From: Candidatus Bathyarchaeota archaeon
Lineage (GTDB): Archaea; Thermoproteota; Bathyarchaeia; RBG-16-48-13; JAGMEO01
Assembly: GCA_030602965.1 (NCBI GenBank)
Contig: JAUVYS010000003.1
Coordinates: 1 to 45,897 of the forward strand
Length of the DNA: 45,897 bases
Reading direction: 5' to 3'
The notes beneath the pieces are model-generated. The model ran no database searches. It was not told where the DNA came from and saw only the letters and a list, made by a program, of their open reading frames with translations. The stretch's first letter is position 1, and each line of letters begins with the position of its first letter. This document shows positions 16,478 through 25,579 of this stretch, piece after piece. The translations under genes and the position numbers were made by a program.

Positions 16478-16978
16478 GTGAACCTCATGAGGTTTAAAAA
16501 TAGACATCATCTAGATAACAAGACATTACGGAAAATACTTAGACGATTATCAGAAACCCTTAATGTAGATTCTTCTAACATTAAAATGGATAACGCAGAG
16601 ATAGCTGATCATGAGTCGGGTATAAAGATCCTAATTGTTGATGATAACATCGTTTTTGTTGTTGATGCAGACAATATTTTTCCAACATTATACTTTGAAC
16701 CATTAATTGAGCTTTTACCATCATTAATTGTTGATATGGGTGCTATTCCGTACATATGTAATGGCGCAGATGTTATGGCACCGGGAATTGTTCGTGTGGA
16801 AGGCAATTTTAGAAAAGATTCAATTGTGGTAGTAAGAGATGAAAAACATGGTAAACCGATAGCCATTGCAAGGTCTTTGTCAGGTGCGTCACAGATGAGA
16901 CAAACTGGACATGGAAAGGTAGCAGAGACGCTTCACTACGTCGGTGATGAAATCTGGAATTTAGCGAAACACATATGA
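16478..16978 (+). CDS. PUA-domain RNA-binding protein (MCT-1/Tma20-like, DUF1947)
   Basis: A 166-residue protein with an N-terminal DUF1947-type region (FKNRHHLDNKTLRKILRRLS, FVVDADNIFPTLYFEPLIEL) and a C-terminal PUA domain running from about MGAIPYICNGADVMAPGIVR to ARSLSGASQM. This is the architecture of archaeal homologues of eukaryotic MCT-1/Tma20, which act in ribosome recycling and re-initiation. A similar archaeal role is inferred. The start codon is GTG at 16478, just downstream of a TATA box. Confidence 0.88.
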   Translation: MNLMRFKNRHHLDNKTLRKILRRLSETLNVDSSNIKMDNAEIADHESGIKILIVDDNIVFVVDADNIFPTLYFEPLIELLPSLIVDMGAIPYICNGADVMAPGIVRVEGNFRKDSIVVVRDEKHGKPIAIARSLSGASQMRQTGHGKVAETLHYVGDEIWNLAKHI

Positions 16979-17019
16979 TTGACTGGAATAACGAATATTA
17001 AAAGACTTGCTTAAACAAA

Positions 17020-18933
17020 CTATCTAAGTCTCATAGTTTCTAGGTTTAATGGAGCATTAGTTTCTATTTTATAGATTCTGTGCAGAACTTTTGCAATACT
17101 GATGCATTTTGACTTTTCGCCATGACCAACTATGATGCGTTCTGGTTTGGATGAAAGTCTTCTTACATACCTTATGATCTGATTTCTATCCGAGTGCCCA
17201 GAAAATCCTTCAACGGCTCCTATTTTCATGGCAATTCTTATAACAGACATTTTGCCTTTGTTATTTATTAAAGGTACTTCTGAAAGCCCCCGTCTTATCC
17301 TTGAACCTAAGGTTCCTTCAATCTGATAGCTTACAAATATTAGTGTGTTTCTTTTATCTGAAGATAGAGCTTTGAAGTATTCTATAGATGGCCCACCTTC
17401 CATCATTCCTGAGGTAGCCATGATTATACTGGGTTCGCCTTCAATGATATCTTCTCTTGCACTTGAGTCCTTAACATTTACAAAGTATTCTGATTCAAAG
17501 GGGTTTACTCCCTTGTAAAGAATCTTATCTCGCACATTCCTTTCAAGGTATTCTGGATAAGCGGTATGAATAGCTGTTGCTTCTTGAATCATTCCTTCAA
17601 GGTATATTGGCGCTTCTTGGAGAAGGCCACTTTTCATGTAGCTATCTAAAACCACCATTACCTCCTGAGATCTACCAACAGCAGGCACTGGAATCAGCAC
17701 TTTTCCATTTTTATCTAGAGTTTCATTTATCAAAGACACACTGTTCTGTTCAACACTCCTTCTCTGAGGCATAATATTTTCTGGACCGCCATAGGTAGCC
17801 TCTGTAATTAAAGTTTCAATTCTTGGAAAAACCGTTGAAGCTGGTTCAAGAAGCATTGTGCGCCCATACTTAAAGTCGCCAGTGTAAATTATATTATGCA
17901 GCCCTTGTCCTATATGTAGGTGTGTTATTGTAGAACCTATAATATGACCTGCGTTGTGAAGAGTTAATCTCGCATCAGGAGCAATGTCTGTAACTTCACC
18001 ATATTTTAGAGGAATAATGTGAAGAGTCATCTCCCTAACAGCTTTCTGATCATAGGGAGGTGTGATACCCTCTTTTGTGAGAACATCAAGATAGTCAAGT
18101 TGGAGAAGAGTCATGAGACTTGCTGTTGGCTCAGAGCAGTAAACCGGGCCATCATATCCATACTTATATAGAAATGGAAGCAAGCCACAGTGATCTAAAT
18201 GTGCGTGAGAAATTATAACAGCATCTAAAATATATGGATCAAATTCTTGGATATTAAAGTATGGAAAGGCTTCAGCTGGATTATGAGATCCCGGATTAAT
18301 TCCGCAGTCAATTAGGATTTTACTTTTATCTGTATCAATAAGTAACGCTGATCTACCGACCTCTTGAAATCCGCCCAAAGTTGTCATTCGAACTCTTTTT
18401 GATTTGAATATTATTGGTCGGAATATTCTTTCACCAACGGAGCGTAAGATCTCTTTCCGTCTTTTAACTTCTGATTGATAATAATGTCTCACACTTGCAA
18501 TTATTTTTGATTGTATGGGTGGACTTCTTAATATCCTTGGTCTCCATTTTGTAGTTTTAATTATTTTCTGCAAAGCTGTACTATTTTTGCCTATTATGAG
18601 ACTAGGCTTTTTAACTTCAATAATGACCTCTCCTACAGTTGAATCGAATTCAATGTTGGTAATCTCTGTTTTATCTGAAATTATTGATTGAACCTGCTTC
18701 CGAGCTTCAGGCTCAGGAAGACGAACTGAAGGATCGGAACGGATAACAATTCGCTTTCGAAGGATACTTACAAGGTCTGTTATGATGAAGCTGTTCTCAA
18801 CTAAGATCTCTGGTTTTTTGGCGTAAATAGCTAACCTTGGGCCTTCAAACTCTATGCGACTAACCTCCGCCTCTTTTGGAATATTTTTCAGAATAGCGTT
18901 TCTTATCTTAACTTGAGTCTCGTTAAAAGGCAA
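17020..18933 (-). CDS. aCPSF1 (FttA) ribonuclease / transcription termination factor
   Basis: A 637-residue beta-CASP metallo-beta-lactamase with two N-terminal KH-type domains, of the universally conserved archaeal aCPSF1 family. These proteins cut U-rich 3-prime RNA and terminate transcription. The KH motif IIGKNS is at 113-118. The zinc motif SHAHLDH has His243, His245, Asp247 and His248. Beta-CASP motifs include LHNAGHIIGS, IYTGDFKYG, ATSGMMEGGP and GFSGHSDR. The start is TTG at 18933, 30 bases after the proteasome beta gene. The psmB-aCPSF1 neighbourhood recurs in archaea. Confidence 0.96.
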   Translation of the reverse strand: MPFNETQVKIRNAILKNIPKEAEVSRIEFEGPRLAIYAKKPEILVENSFIITDLVSILRKRIVIRSDPSVRLPEPEARKQVQSIISDKTEITNIEFDSTVGEVIIEVKKPSLIIGKNSTALQKIIKTTKWRPRILRSPPIQSKIIASVRHYYQSEVKRRKEILRSVGERIFRPIIFKSKRVRMTTLGGFQEVGRSALLIDTDKSKILIDCGINPGSHNPAEAFPYFNIQEFDPYILDAVIISHAHLDHCGLLPFLYKYGYDGPVYCSEPTASLMTLLQLDYLDVLTKEGITPPYDQKAVREMTLHIIPLKYGEVTDIAPDARLTLHNAGHIIGSTITHLHIGQGLHNIIYTGDFKYGRTMLLEPASTVFPRIETLITEATYGGPENIMPQRRSVEQNSVSLINETLDKNGKVLIPVPAVGRSQEVMVVLDSYMKSGLLQEAPIYLEGMIQEATAIHTAYPEYLERNVRDKILYKGVNPFESEYFVNVKDSSAREDIIEGEPSIIMATSGMMEGGPSIEYFKALSSDKRNTLIFVSYQIEGTLGSRIRRGLSEVPLINNKGKMSVIRIAMKIGAVEGFSGHSDRNQIIRYVRRLSSKPERIIVGHGEKSKCISIAKVLHRIYKIETNAPLNLETMRLR

Positions 18934-18963
18934 TATAATATCCTCTGAGATTTTTAGTTGAGC

Positions 18964-19608
18964 TTAAGCCTCTAGGAACTTGGCCTTTTCTTGATCTGAT
19001 AGTTCTTTATAGCCTTCTTTGGTCACAGTTGCCACATCAAAACTATCCCCGCTCCCTATGTCTCTTTTCATAGCTGACCAGACTGCTTTAACTACTAGGG
19101 GAATTCCCTCTTGAACTGATAAACTCTCTGTGTATTCAGCCTCAAGTACTCCGTAAGCTACAGGTGACCCAGAGCCTGTTGAAACCATTTTTTCTTCAAT
19201 AACACTACCAAAAGGGTCTAAAGCATATATGTGTGGTCCACTGCCATCGATCCCACCAATTATGGCTTGCATGACCAGCGGAAAAGCTCGAGATGAATAT
19301 AAAATGTTTGAAGCCAACCTTGCTAAAGATTTCACAGGAAAAGCCCGATCTTTCTCTAAGCGATAAAGCTTAGCGTTAGCCTGCAAGATGTTCACAACAT
19401 TCTGTGCATCTGCGACAACACCTGCGATTGTTATAGCAAGATGATCGTCAATCTTGAATACTTTCTTACCTTTTTTATGTGCTACTAGATAACCCATCGT
19501 AACTCGGGTGTCGGTAGCTATAACAATACCATCTTGGCAGACTATTCCCATTGTGGTTGTACCTTTAAGTACTTTTAAAATGTCTTCGTTCATCGCTGGC
19601 TCATTCAA
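18964..19608 (-). CDS. psmB: Proteasome subunit beta, catalytic
   Basis: A 20S proteasome beta subunit. The propeptide ends at Gly16 and autocatalytic processing would expose Thr17 (KG|TTTMGIV) as the nucleophile. The other active-site residues are present: Asp of ATDTRVTMG, Lys of HKKGKKVFKI, Ser of GSGSP, and Asp and Ser of KRDIGSGDSFD. The frame opens with TTG at 19608; ATG 19593 would give a shorter propeptide and is equally plausible. A second beta gene at 26903 lacks the nucleophile, so this subunit supplies peptidase activity to a mixed beta ring. Confidence 0.96.
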   Translation of the reverse strand: MNEPAMNEDILKVLKGTTTMGIVCQDGIVIATDTRVTMGYLVAHKKGKKVFKIDDHLAITIAGVVADAQNVVNILQANAKLYRLEKDRAFPVKSLARLASNILYSSRAFPLVMQAIIGGIDGSGPHIYALDPFGSVIEEKMVSTGSGSPVAYGVLEAEYTESLSVQEGIPLVVKAVWSAMKRDIGSGDSFDVATVTKEGYKELSDQEKAKFLEA

Positions 19609-19755
19609 TTGATTAATTTTCCCTCAGAGTATCTTTTTAAAAGAATGATTATAGAAGAGAGGGTAAACATCTTATTTCAGAGAAGCTTTAACTTAAAAAT
19701 ATTTCGAAACATTCTTTTAGATTTTAGATAATGAAGATGTTGGTTAAATAGATTG

Positions 19756-20805
19756 ATGACGGATGCCCATCATATACAACTGCCAAGAGAAGTTCTTATT
19801 GGACGTGGAGTCTTAAAGAAGATTGGAACAGTGTGTCAAGGACTTGGTTTTTCTTCTTCAGCATTATTAATGACAGGGCCGAAGACATACTACATAGCTG
19901 CTAAGGAGACCATTATCTCTCTGGAAAAAAACGGATTCGATGTAGAAAATTTAATTGTTGAATCTTCCGAGATGAAGTACGTTGTTATGGCTGAAAAAAA
20001 AATTTTGAAACATCATCCTAAAATTGTATTAGGTGTTGGTGGAGGGAAAGTAATTGATGTGGGAAAGATTGCTGCTTCTAGACGTAGTGTGCCCTTCATA
20101 AGTGTTCCTACAACTGCTTCTCATGATGGAATTGCTAGTCCAAGGGCTTCGATAAAGGATTTGGAGCAACCATCATCTGTTCTTGCTCAAACACCTACTG
20201 CTATAATAGCTGATACAGAGATAATTCAAAAGTCCCCCTACAGACTTACAGCAAGTGGTTGTGGAGATATAGTATCAAAGTATACAGCGGTTAGAGACTG
20301 GAAATTAGCTCATAATCTCAAAGGTCAATATTATGGAGAATATGCGGCTAGTTTATCTATGATGAGCGCTAGGTTAGTGATGCGTAATGCCAAGATAATT
20401 AGAAAAACAGAAGAAGGCATAAGCATTGTCCTTGAGGCATTAATAAGTTGTGGTATCGCTATGAGCATTGCTGGAAGCAGTGCACCTTGTAGTGGTGCTG
20501 AACACCTCTTCTCTCACATCTTAGACCAGATAGCGCCAACTCCAGCCTTACATGGTGAACAGTGTGGCGTTGGAGCAATTATGATGGCTTATCTTCACAG
20601 AGCCAACTGGAAACATTTAAGAAATAGTCTTCGCAAGCTCAAAGCTCCTACAACTGCCCAAGAACTTGAAATAGAACCAAGATACATCATCGAAGCTTTA
20701 ACAAAAGCTCACAAGATTAGATCTGATAGATACACAATTCTTGGAAATGACGGTTTAACTGAAGACGAAGCTATTCACCTTGCAAAAACCACCGGAGTAA
20801 TTTAG
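19756..20805 (+). CDS. egsA: sn-Glycerol-1-phosphate dehydrogenase
   Basis: It reduces DHAP to sn-glycerol 1-phosphate, which sets the archaeal stereochemistry of membrane lipids. The 349-residue protein shows PREVLIGRGVLKKIG, the nucleotide-binding GVGGGKVIDVGKIAA, FISVPTTASHDGIASPRASI, and the zinc ligands in CGDIVSKY, GAEHLFSH and PALHGEQCGVG. I chose ATG 19756 over the TTG directly before it. It is divergent from psmB and followed 10 bases later by the UPF0179 gene. Confidence 0.96.
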   Translation: MTDAHHIQLPREVLIGRGVLKKIGTVCQGLGFSSSALLMTGPKTYYIAAKETIISLEKNGFDVENLIVESSEMKYVVMAEKKILKHHPKIVLGVGGGKVIDVGKIAASRRSVPFISVPTTASHDGIASPRASIKDLEQPSSVLAQTPTAIIADTEIIQKSPYRLTASGCGDIVSKYTAVRDWKLAHNLKGQYYGEYAASLSMMSARLVMRNAKIIRKTEEGISIVLEALISCGIAMSIAGSSAPCSGAEHLFSHILDQIAPTPALHGEQCGVGAIMMAYLHRANWKHLRNSLRKLKAPTTAQELEIEPRYIIEALTKAHKIRSDRYTILGNDGLTEDEAIHLAKTTGVI

Positions 20806-20815
20806 TAGAATAAAA

Positions 20816-21280
20816 ATGCTAAAAGAAAAAGTACTCATAACGTTTATAGGCGTTCATCAAGCAAAAAAAGGCTTTATTTTTGTCCACGAAGGGCTTTTGA
20901 AGAATTGTGAAGAATGTGATTTTTTCAAAGTATGCATGAAAAATTTAGAGCCAGGACGAATTTATAAGGTTAGAAAAATTCGTCAAAAGAAGTTTCCTTG
21001 TAAAGTTCATGAAAATGGAGTTCAGGTTGTAGAAGTAACTGAAAGTGATATAGAAGCATCTATCCAAGAAAGACAGGCTTTCAATGGATGTGCTATAACC
21101 TTTCAACATCAAGATTGCAATGAGATTTGTTGCTTATATTATGAAAAATGTAAAGTAAATGGCTTAAAGAACGGTGATAAATGCAGAATTATCAAAGTAA
21201 AAGAGAGACTCACTTGCCCTCTTGAGAAGACTCTTGTTTCCGCGGTTTTACATCGGCTGCCTTTGAGCGAGTCTTTTTGA
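20816..21280 (+). CDS. UPF0179 family cysteine-rich protein
   Basis: A 154-residue conserved archaeal protein of unknown function. About thirteen cysteines are present in groups, among them NCEECDFFKVC, the run QDCNEICCLYYEKC, and later DKC and TCPLEKTLVSAVL. This implies a bound metal or iron-sulfur cluster, which is an inference. It begins 10 bases after egsA and is probably co-transcribed with it. Its last 71 bases overlap the convergent FKBP gene. Confidence 0.85.
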   Translation: MLKEKVLITFIGVHQAKKGFIFVHEGLLKNCEECDFFKVCMKNLEPGRIYKVRKIRQKKFPCKVHENGVQVVEVTESDIEASIQERQAFNGCAITFQHQDCNEICCLYYEKCKVNGLKNGDKCRIIKVKERLTCPLEKTLVSAVLHRLPLSESF

Positions 21281-21953
21281 ATGTCTCAATGATACTTACT
21301 GTCTTTATCTCAGGGAAGAATTTATAGATGTCATTAACTATTCCTCGTTTCGCGAATTGAAGACCTTCAATATAGAAAGCATCCTTAGGCAATTCGATGT
21401 TAGTCTTTGTCTTTGTAACCTTCAAAGCAAAGTCTTCAGCTTTCACTGAGGGAAGTCTTCGATGAATAATTGCTCGTATTTTTTCTTTTTCGTTCTCAAT
21501 TATCTTTTTTAATGTAAGATCGTAAATTAGGGTTCTTCCTGCTAATGGGGGATTGAAATCAACCTGTACACGTCCTGCACCGACAGATCTGATTACAGCA
21601 GATTTTCCACCAATTTCCATTCGCATTCCAGGAACTGGTGTTACTTTTTGTTTTTTGAAGCTTCTTATTGATAGTAATTTGATCTTTTTCGGATCCCTAG
21701 GACCAAAGCCTTTCTCAGGAGGAATAGTAATTGTGGATGATTTTCCCACCTTAAGGGCTGGTAACGCATCATCTAAACTCTTTAGAACCCATCCTTCTCC
21801 AACAACAACGAGCATAGGTTCGTAAGCTCCATTTTCATTAAATGTACCTTTCTCCTTTGCTACATTTTCAATAGTAGTATCAAAAACTTCATCAGTCTCT
21901 TTCACCTTAGCTATATAGTCGATTAGAATAAAGTTTCCTTTTTTTATAGGCAA
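21210..21953 (-). CDS. FKBP-type peptidyl-prolyl cis-trans isomerase (SlyD-like)
   Basis: A protein-folding catalyst of 247 residues. The FKBP domain begins KKGNFILIDYIAKVKETDEV, with GEGWVLKSLDDALPALKVG, IPPEKGFGPRDP and the insert-in-flap ending VDFNPPLAGRTLIYDLTL, as in archaeal long FKBPs. A C-terminal extension of about 90 residues (from EKIRAIIHRRLPS) and a basic tail follow. It converges on the UPF0179 gene, with a 71-base overlap of coding sequence. Confidence 0.93.
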   Translation of the reverse strand: MPIKKGNFILIDYIAKVKETDEVFDTTIENVAKEKGTFNENGAYEPMLVVVGEGWVLKSLDDALPALKVGKSSTITIPPEKGFGPRDPKKIKLLSIRSFKKQKVTPVPGMRMEIGGKSAVIRSVGAGRVQVDFNPPLAGRTLIYDLTLKKIIENEKEKIRAIIHRRLPSVKAEDFALKVTKTKTNIELPKDAFYIEGLQFAKRGIVNDIYKFFPEIKTVSIIETFKKTRSKAADVKPRKQESSQEGK

Positions 21954-22145
21954 GTATCGATCTCCCTTTGATGTTAGTGATTTATTATCTAGATTGATAA
22001 AAATATTTGGTGGCTTATTACTAGAGCGTGTGATTTTTACTATATTTCTAATTTATATAATTGTCATAAAAAAATCTTTCATTTAACCTACAATACTTAA
22101 AATTTACAACTTCCATTTTGAAGTCAAATTATTAGGAGAAATTAC

Positions 22146-22937
22146 ATGATAATTACTCTTCTTTCAGATTTTGGATTACAGGATTCTTATGTAACAGAGA
22201 TGAAGGGCACTATTTTGACTGTTTGTAGTGATGCAACTATTGTTGATATTACACATAATGTAAAAAAGTTCAATATCAAAATGGGAGCTTTTATTTTAGC
22301 TTCTGCAGCGCCACATTTTCCAGAAGGAACCATACATGTTGCAGTCGTAGATCCAGGTGTTGGCACAAAACGACGTCCCATAATAGTTGAAGCTAAGAAC
22401 AGGATTTATGTAGGACCAGATAATGGGTTGCTGATTTTATCAGCCAAAAATGAAGGACTAAAAAGAGTGATCCATGTAACGAACAAACAATTTTTTCATG
22501 AAACGGTTTCAAAAACCTTTCATGGAAGAGATGTTTTTGCGCCAGTAGCGGCTTACCTTGCAAAAGGAGTTAAATCTTCTAAGTTTGGCCAAGAAATAAC
22601 AGATTTCATAAAACCAACATTCGCTGAACCTACAATAAACAGAGAGAAGATAGAGGGTGAGATTCTCCACATAGATGATTTTGGGAACCTTATAACGAAC
22701 ATTTCCCAAACAATTCTAGATAAAACTAAAGCATCAAAAATAAAGCAACTTCAAATTAGTATAGCAAAAAAGAGAAAAATTCTGAGATTCAGCGGAACAT
22801 ATGGCGATGTTTCTGAAGGAACAGCTTTGATATTAATAGGAAGTCATGGGTTCTTAGAGATTGCAGTTAGTCTAGGAAGTGCAAAAAAGGTATTTAATGC
22901 CAAGCTAGGTGATGTGGTTGAGGTTCATTTATCTTAG
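22146..22937 (+). CDS. SAM hydroxide adenosyltransferase (DUF62 family)
   Basis: Members hydrolyse S-adenosylmethionine to adenosine and methionine and are related to fluorinases and chlorinases. The 263-residue protein shows LLSDFGLQDSYVTEMKG, IVDITHNVKKF, HVAVVDPGVGTKRRPI, YVGPDNGLL, TFHGRDVFAPVAAYLAKG and HIDDFGNLITNI, the full family signature. An AGGAG element precedes the ATG. It is monocistronic, between a divergent FKBP gene and a convergent parvulin. Confidence 0.92.
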   Translation: MIITLLSDFGLQDSYVTEMKGTILTVCSDATIVDITHNVKKFNIKMGAFILASAAPHFPEGTIHVAVVDPGVGTKRRPIIVEAKNRIYVGPDNGLLILSAKNEGLKRVIHVTNKQFFHETVSKTFHGRDVFAPVAAYLAKGVKSSKFGQEITDFIKPTFAEPTINREKIEGEILHIDDFGNLITNISQTILDKTKASKIKQLQISIAKKRKILRFSGTYGDVSEGTALILIGSHGFLEIAVSLGSAKKVFNAKLGDVVEVHLS

Positions 22938-22979
22938 AACATTTTGAAGGATTAATGGAATAAATCTTACTCAGAAACT

Positions 22980-23255
22980 TTATTCAAGTCTCTTTATAAT
23001 GTGATAACCAAATTTTGTTTTTATAGTAGGTGAAGTCTGTCCCTTCTTAAGAGTAAAAGCTGTTTTCTCAAACTCCTTCACCATTTTTCCTCTACTAAAG
23101 AATCCAAGGTCACCGCCACGGTTTCTTGAAGGACAAAGTGAAACTTCCTTTGCAATTTTTGCAAATTTTTCATCTTTTTTTAAACGCTCGAGAATAGTAT
23201 CAGCTTCCTGCTTGGTCTTTACTAGAATATGAGCACAATGTACTTTATTTGACAT
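22980..23255 (-). CDS. Parvulin-type peptidyl-prolyl isomerase
   Basis: A single-domain, cytoplasmic parvulin of 91 residues. VHCAHILVKTKQEADTILER, FAKIAKEVSLCPSRNRGGDL, GFFSRGKMVKEFEKTAF and the ending KTKFGYHIIKRLE cover the whole PpiC rotamase fold. There is no signal peptide or membrane anchor. I chose the ATG at 23255 (MSNKVHCAHILVK); an upstream ATG at 23264 adds three residues. It lies 51 bases downstream of nadM on the same strand. Confidence 0.93.
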   Translation of the reverse strand: MSNKVHCAHILVKTKQEADTILERLKKDEKFAKIAKEVSLCPSRNRGGDLGFFSRGKMVKEFEKTAFTLKKGQTSPTIKTKFGYHIIKRLE

Positions 23256-23306
23256 ACAAATCAAAACTCATGAAACAACAGAGATATGAGATTAATTTCT
23301 TGTTTT

Positions 23307-23840
23307 TTAAACTTTGTTAGATAAAGCAAGTTCTTTAATTCTTGAAACACCATCTATACTTTTAATGTAACTTGCCACCCTTTTTGAAAGTAGTTCCTCC
23401 CAGTTGTCATCGTTCAGGATTCTTTTTCTGACTTCAGTCGCTGAATAGATTTCGCGGTGCAAGAATAGTATGTTTTCTACGCTGAAATTTGCTTCTTTGA
23501 ATAAGCGACAAGTAAGAGGATCGTTTGAATATACAACGTCAAAGTGGGGTGTAAGAACACAGACTTCGTTTACCCAGATGGCATGAGCCTTTGCATCTGG
23601 AACTGGAATTATTAAAAATTTCTTTTGATCAAATCCCTCTTCATCTAAAGTAGCTTTTATCATTGTGATACGTTCACCCGCTGTAAAAGGGTTGTCTAAT
23701 TCATGGCTCAACTGGGAGCTCCCCACAATTATTATTAGTTCATCTACGGATTCTAGTAATTTCTTAACAATCTTAATGTGACCAATATGAAAAGGCTGAA
23801 ATCTTCCTACAAAAAGTCCTCGTCTTATCTGCTTTTCCAT
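23307..23840 (-). CDS. nadM: Nicotinamide-nucleotide adenylyltransferase
   Basis: It makes NAD from NMN and ATP. The 177-residue nucleotidyltransferase has GLFVGRFQPFHIGHIKIVKK with the HxGH motif, the segment IIIVGSSQLSHELDNPFTAG, and the C-terminal SATEVRKRI corresponding to the family ISxTxxR motif. Length and layout match archaeal NadM. The ATG at 23840 begins MEKQIRRGLFVG. Confidence 0.94.
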   Translation of the reverse strand: MEKQIRRGLFVGRFQPFHIGHIKIVKKLLESVDELIIIVGSSQLSHELDNPFTAGERITMIKATLDEEGFDQKKFLIIPVPDAKAHAIWVNEVCVLTPHFDVVYSNDPLTCRLFKEANFSVENILFLHREIYSATEVRKRILNDDNWEELLSKRVASYIKSIDGVSRIKELALSNKV

Positions 23841-23879
23841 TTAATCACCACGTACATTTTTTAAAATTGATCATATATT

Positions 23880-24459
23880 TTATGGCATAAAAAGGTGTGT
23901 TGGATCAACATATATAACAGAACCCGTTTTTGTTCTAAATTTCACACCTTCTTTTCTAAGAAGAAGGCACTTTATTTCTAGGCCAAGACCATACCCACCT
24001 AAACTTAGATCGTAATATACTACTCGACGACAAGGAACAATTGGCGGAAAAGGTTGCTAGCCATAATATTTCCAACTGCTCTTGCCGCTTTTCTTCTTGA
24101 TAATGAAGAAGCGATACTACCATAAGTACTGACAAAGCCGTATGGAATACCAATTACCGTTTCCAAAACCTTTCTTGTGAAAAAGGGGAGATAATTCATT
24201 TTTAATTCGAAGTTGAAATTCCCCTTTTTTCCCTCACATATATTACTGATAGCTTTGAAAAGTTTCTTTACATACTCATCCTCCTTTTTTTTCCATGATA
24301 CAATTGTTTAAAGGTATTTTCTCTAACACGTAGCTAACGGCTTCTTCTCTGCCTTTAACAGAGAAACTGCAGCATACAATTTATCCGTCTTCACTTAAAG
24401 CTAAAGAGAACCACAATTTTCCTTTTTTACAAGAGTGAATAGAAAGCAAACTGTTTCAA
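23880..24459 (-). pseudogene. ogt: Decayed methylated-DNA--protein-cysteine methyltransferase (ogt)
   Basis: Joined across frames, the minus strand encodes an O6-alkylguanine-DNA methyltransferase. From the N-terminal side it reads FSVKGREEAVSYVLEKIPL, then LPFFTRKVLETVIGIPYGFV, STYGSIASSLSRRKAARAVG, NIMASN, and in another frame PFPPIVPCRRVVYYDL and SLGGYGLGLEIKCLLLRKEG, ending at TAA 23880-23882. A base is missing near 24054, between NIMASN and PFPP. Further frame changes occur near 24291 and between about 24370 and 24440. The active-site PCHRV reads PCRRV (Cys codon 24030-24032). The start near TTG 24459 is a guess. No intact reading frame remains. Confidence 0.85.
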
Positions 24460-24508
24460 TTAACGATACTGTATTAAGCACGAGTTAAAAGTTTAGATTG
24501 AGAAAAAT

Positions 24509-25579
24509 TTGATTGAAATAAATGGCTTTATGGGAGAAGGCGGGGGACAAATTATTAGAACAAGCGTGGCCCTTGCGACGCTTCTGGGAAAAAAAATTCA
24601 CGTCTTTAATGTGAGAGCAAAACGATCTCCAAAAGGTTTTAGACCTCAACACATTATTGGAGTAAAGACAGTTGCAGCTTTGGCAAAAGCAGAAGTCAAA
24701 GGGTTGAATGTAGGATCAACAGACTTGGTGTTTATTCCTAAAGCAAGGCTTTCTGGAGAATTTATTTTTAATATTGGAACAGCCGGGAGTATATCATTGG
24801 TTTTACAATCACTAATGCCAGCAGCTGCTTTCACATCAGGAAAAGTGAGGTTTACTATAACTGGTGGAACTGATGTGAGATGGAGCCCAACTATAGATTA
24901 CATCAAGTATGTCAAACTTCCCATTCTAAAAAAAATGGGTTACAATGCTACACTATCAGTTTTAAGACGGGGACATTACCCAAAGGGTGGAGGTAAGGTA
25001 GCCATAGAGATTCAACCTCTTAAAAAAATCGAACCTATTAACATCACTGATTTTGGAAGCGTAAAGAAGATAAAAGGAGTGAGTCATTGTGTAAAACTAC
25101 CAAAGCATGTTGCTGAAAGACAAGCAAAAGCAGCTACTGCAGTTTTAAACCAAAGCGGTTTTAAAGATGTAATTGTGTCAACAGAATGGTATTCCTCTGA
25201 AAAAGACCAACATTTTGGTCCTGGGAGCGGTATTATTCTGTATGCTGAAACTACTTCAGACTCTGTAATTGGAGCTGATGCTCTTGGGGAGAAGGGAAAA
25301 CCTGCAGAGAAAGTAGGCACTGAAGCTGCGAACAAGTTAGTAAAAGAGTTACAATCAAAAATGCCAATCGATCGACATATGGCTGATATGTTAGTGCCAT
25401 ATATGGCTATTGCAGATGGAGAATCAATCATCAAGGTTTCAGAAATTACTACGCATCTACTTACTAACGTCAAGATTGCTACTCTAGTTGCAGGGGTCAA
25501 GTTCAAGATTGAAGGGCAATTAAAGTTTTCAGGAAAGATTTCAGTTAAAGGTCTTGGCTTAATAAACGATTTTTTCTGA
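24509..25579 (+). CDS. rtcA: RNA 3-prime-terminal phosphate cyclase
   Basis: It converts RNA 3-prime phosphate ends to 2-prime,3-prime cyclic phosphates through an adenylylated histidine. The 356-residue protein shows FMGEGGGQIIRTSVALATLL, VRAKRSPKGFRPQHI, IGTAGSISLVLQSL, GGTDVRWSPTIDY, RGHYPKGGGKV and the catalytic-His region DRHMADMLVPYMAIADG. The start is TTG 24509. It converges on the Nog1-like gene with a 35-base overlap. The DUF504/MJ1316 protein, also linked with cyclic phosphate ends, is 1 kb away. Confidence 0.95.
   Translation: MIEINGFMGEGGGQIIRTSVALATLLGKKIHVFNVRAKRSPKGFRPQHIIGVKTVAALAKAEVKGLNVGSTDLVFIPKARLSGEFIFNIGTAGSISLVLQSLMPAAAFTSGKVRFTITGGTDVRWSPTIDYIKYVKLPILKKMGYNATLSVLRRGHYPKGGGKVAIEIQPLKKIEPINITDFGSVKKIKGVSHCVKLPKHVAERQAKAATAVLNQSGFKDVIVSTEWYSSEKDQHFGPGSGIILYAETTSDSVIGADALGEKGKPAEKVGTEAANKLVKELQSKMPIDRHMADMLVPYMAIADGESIIKVSEITTHLLTNVKIATLVAGVKFKIEGQLKFSGKISVKGLGLINDFF

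Noticed and set aside
23956-24153. 65-codon minus-strand frame beginning MVFHTALSVL
   Set aside because: It is a wrong-frame reading through the ogt pseudogene; the neighbouring frames carry the recognisable methyltransferase segments.
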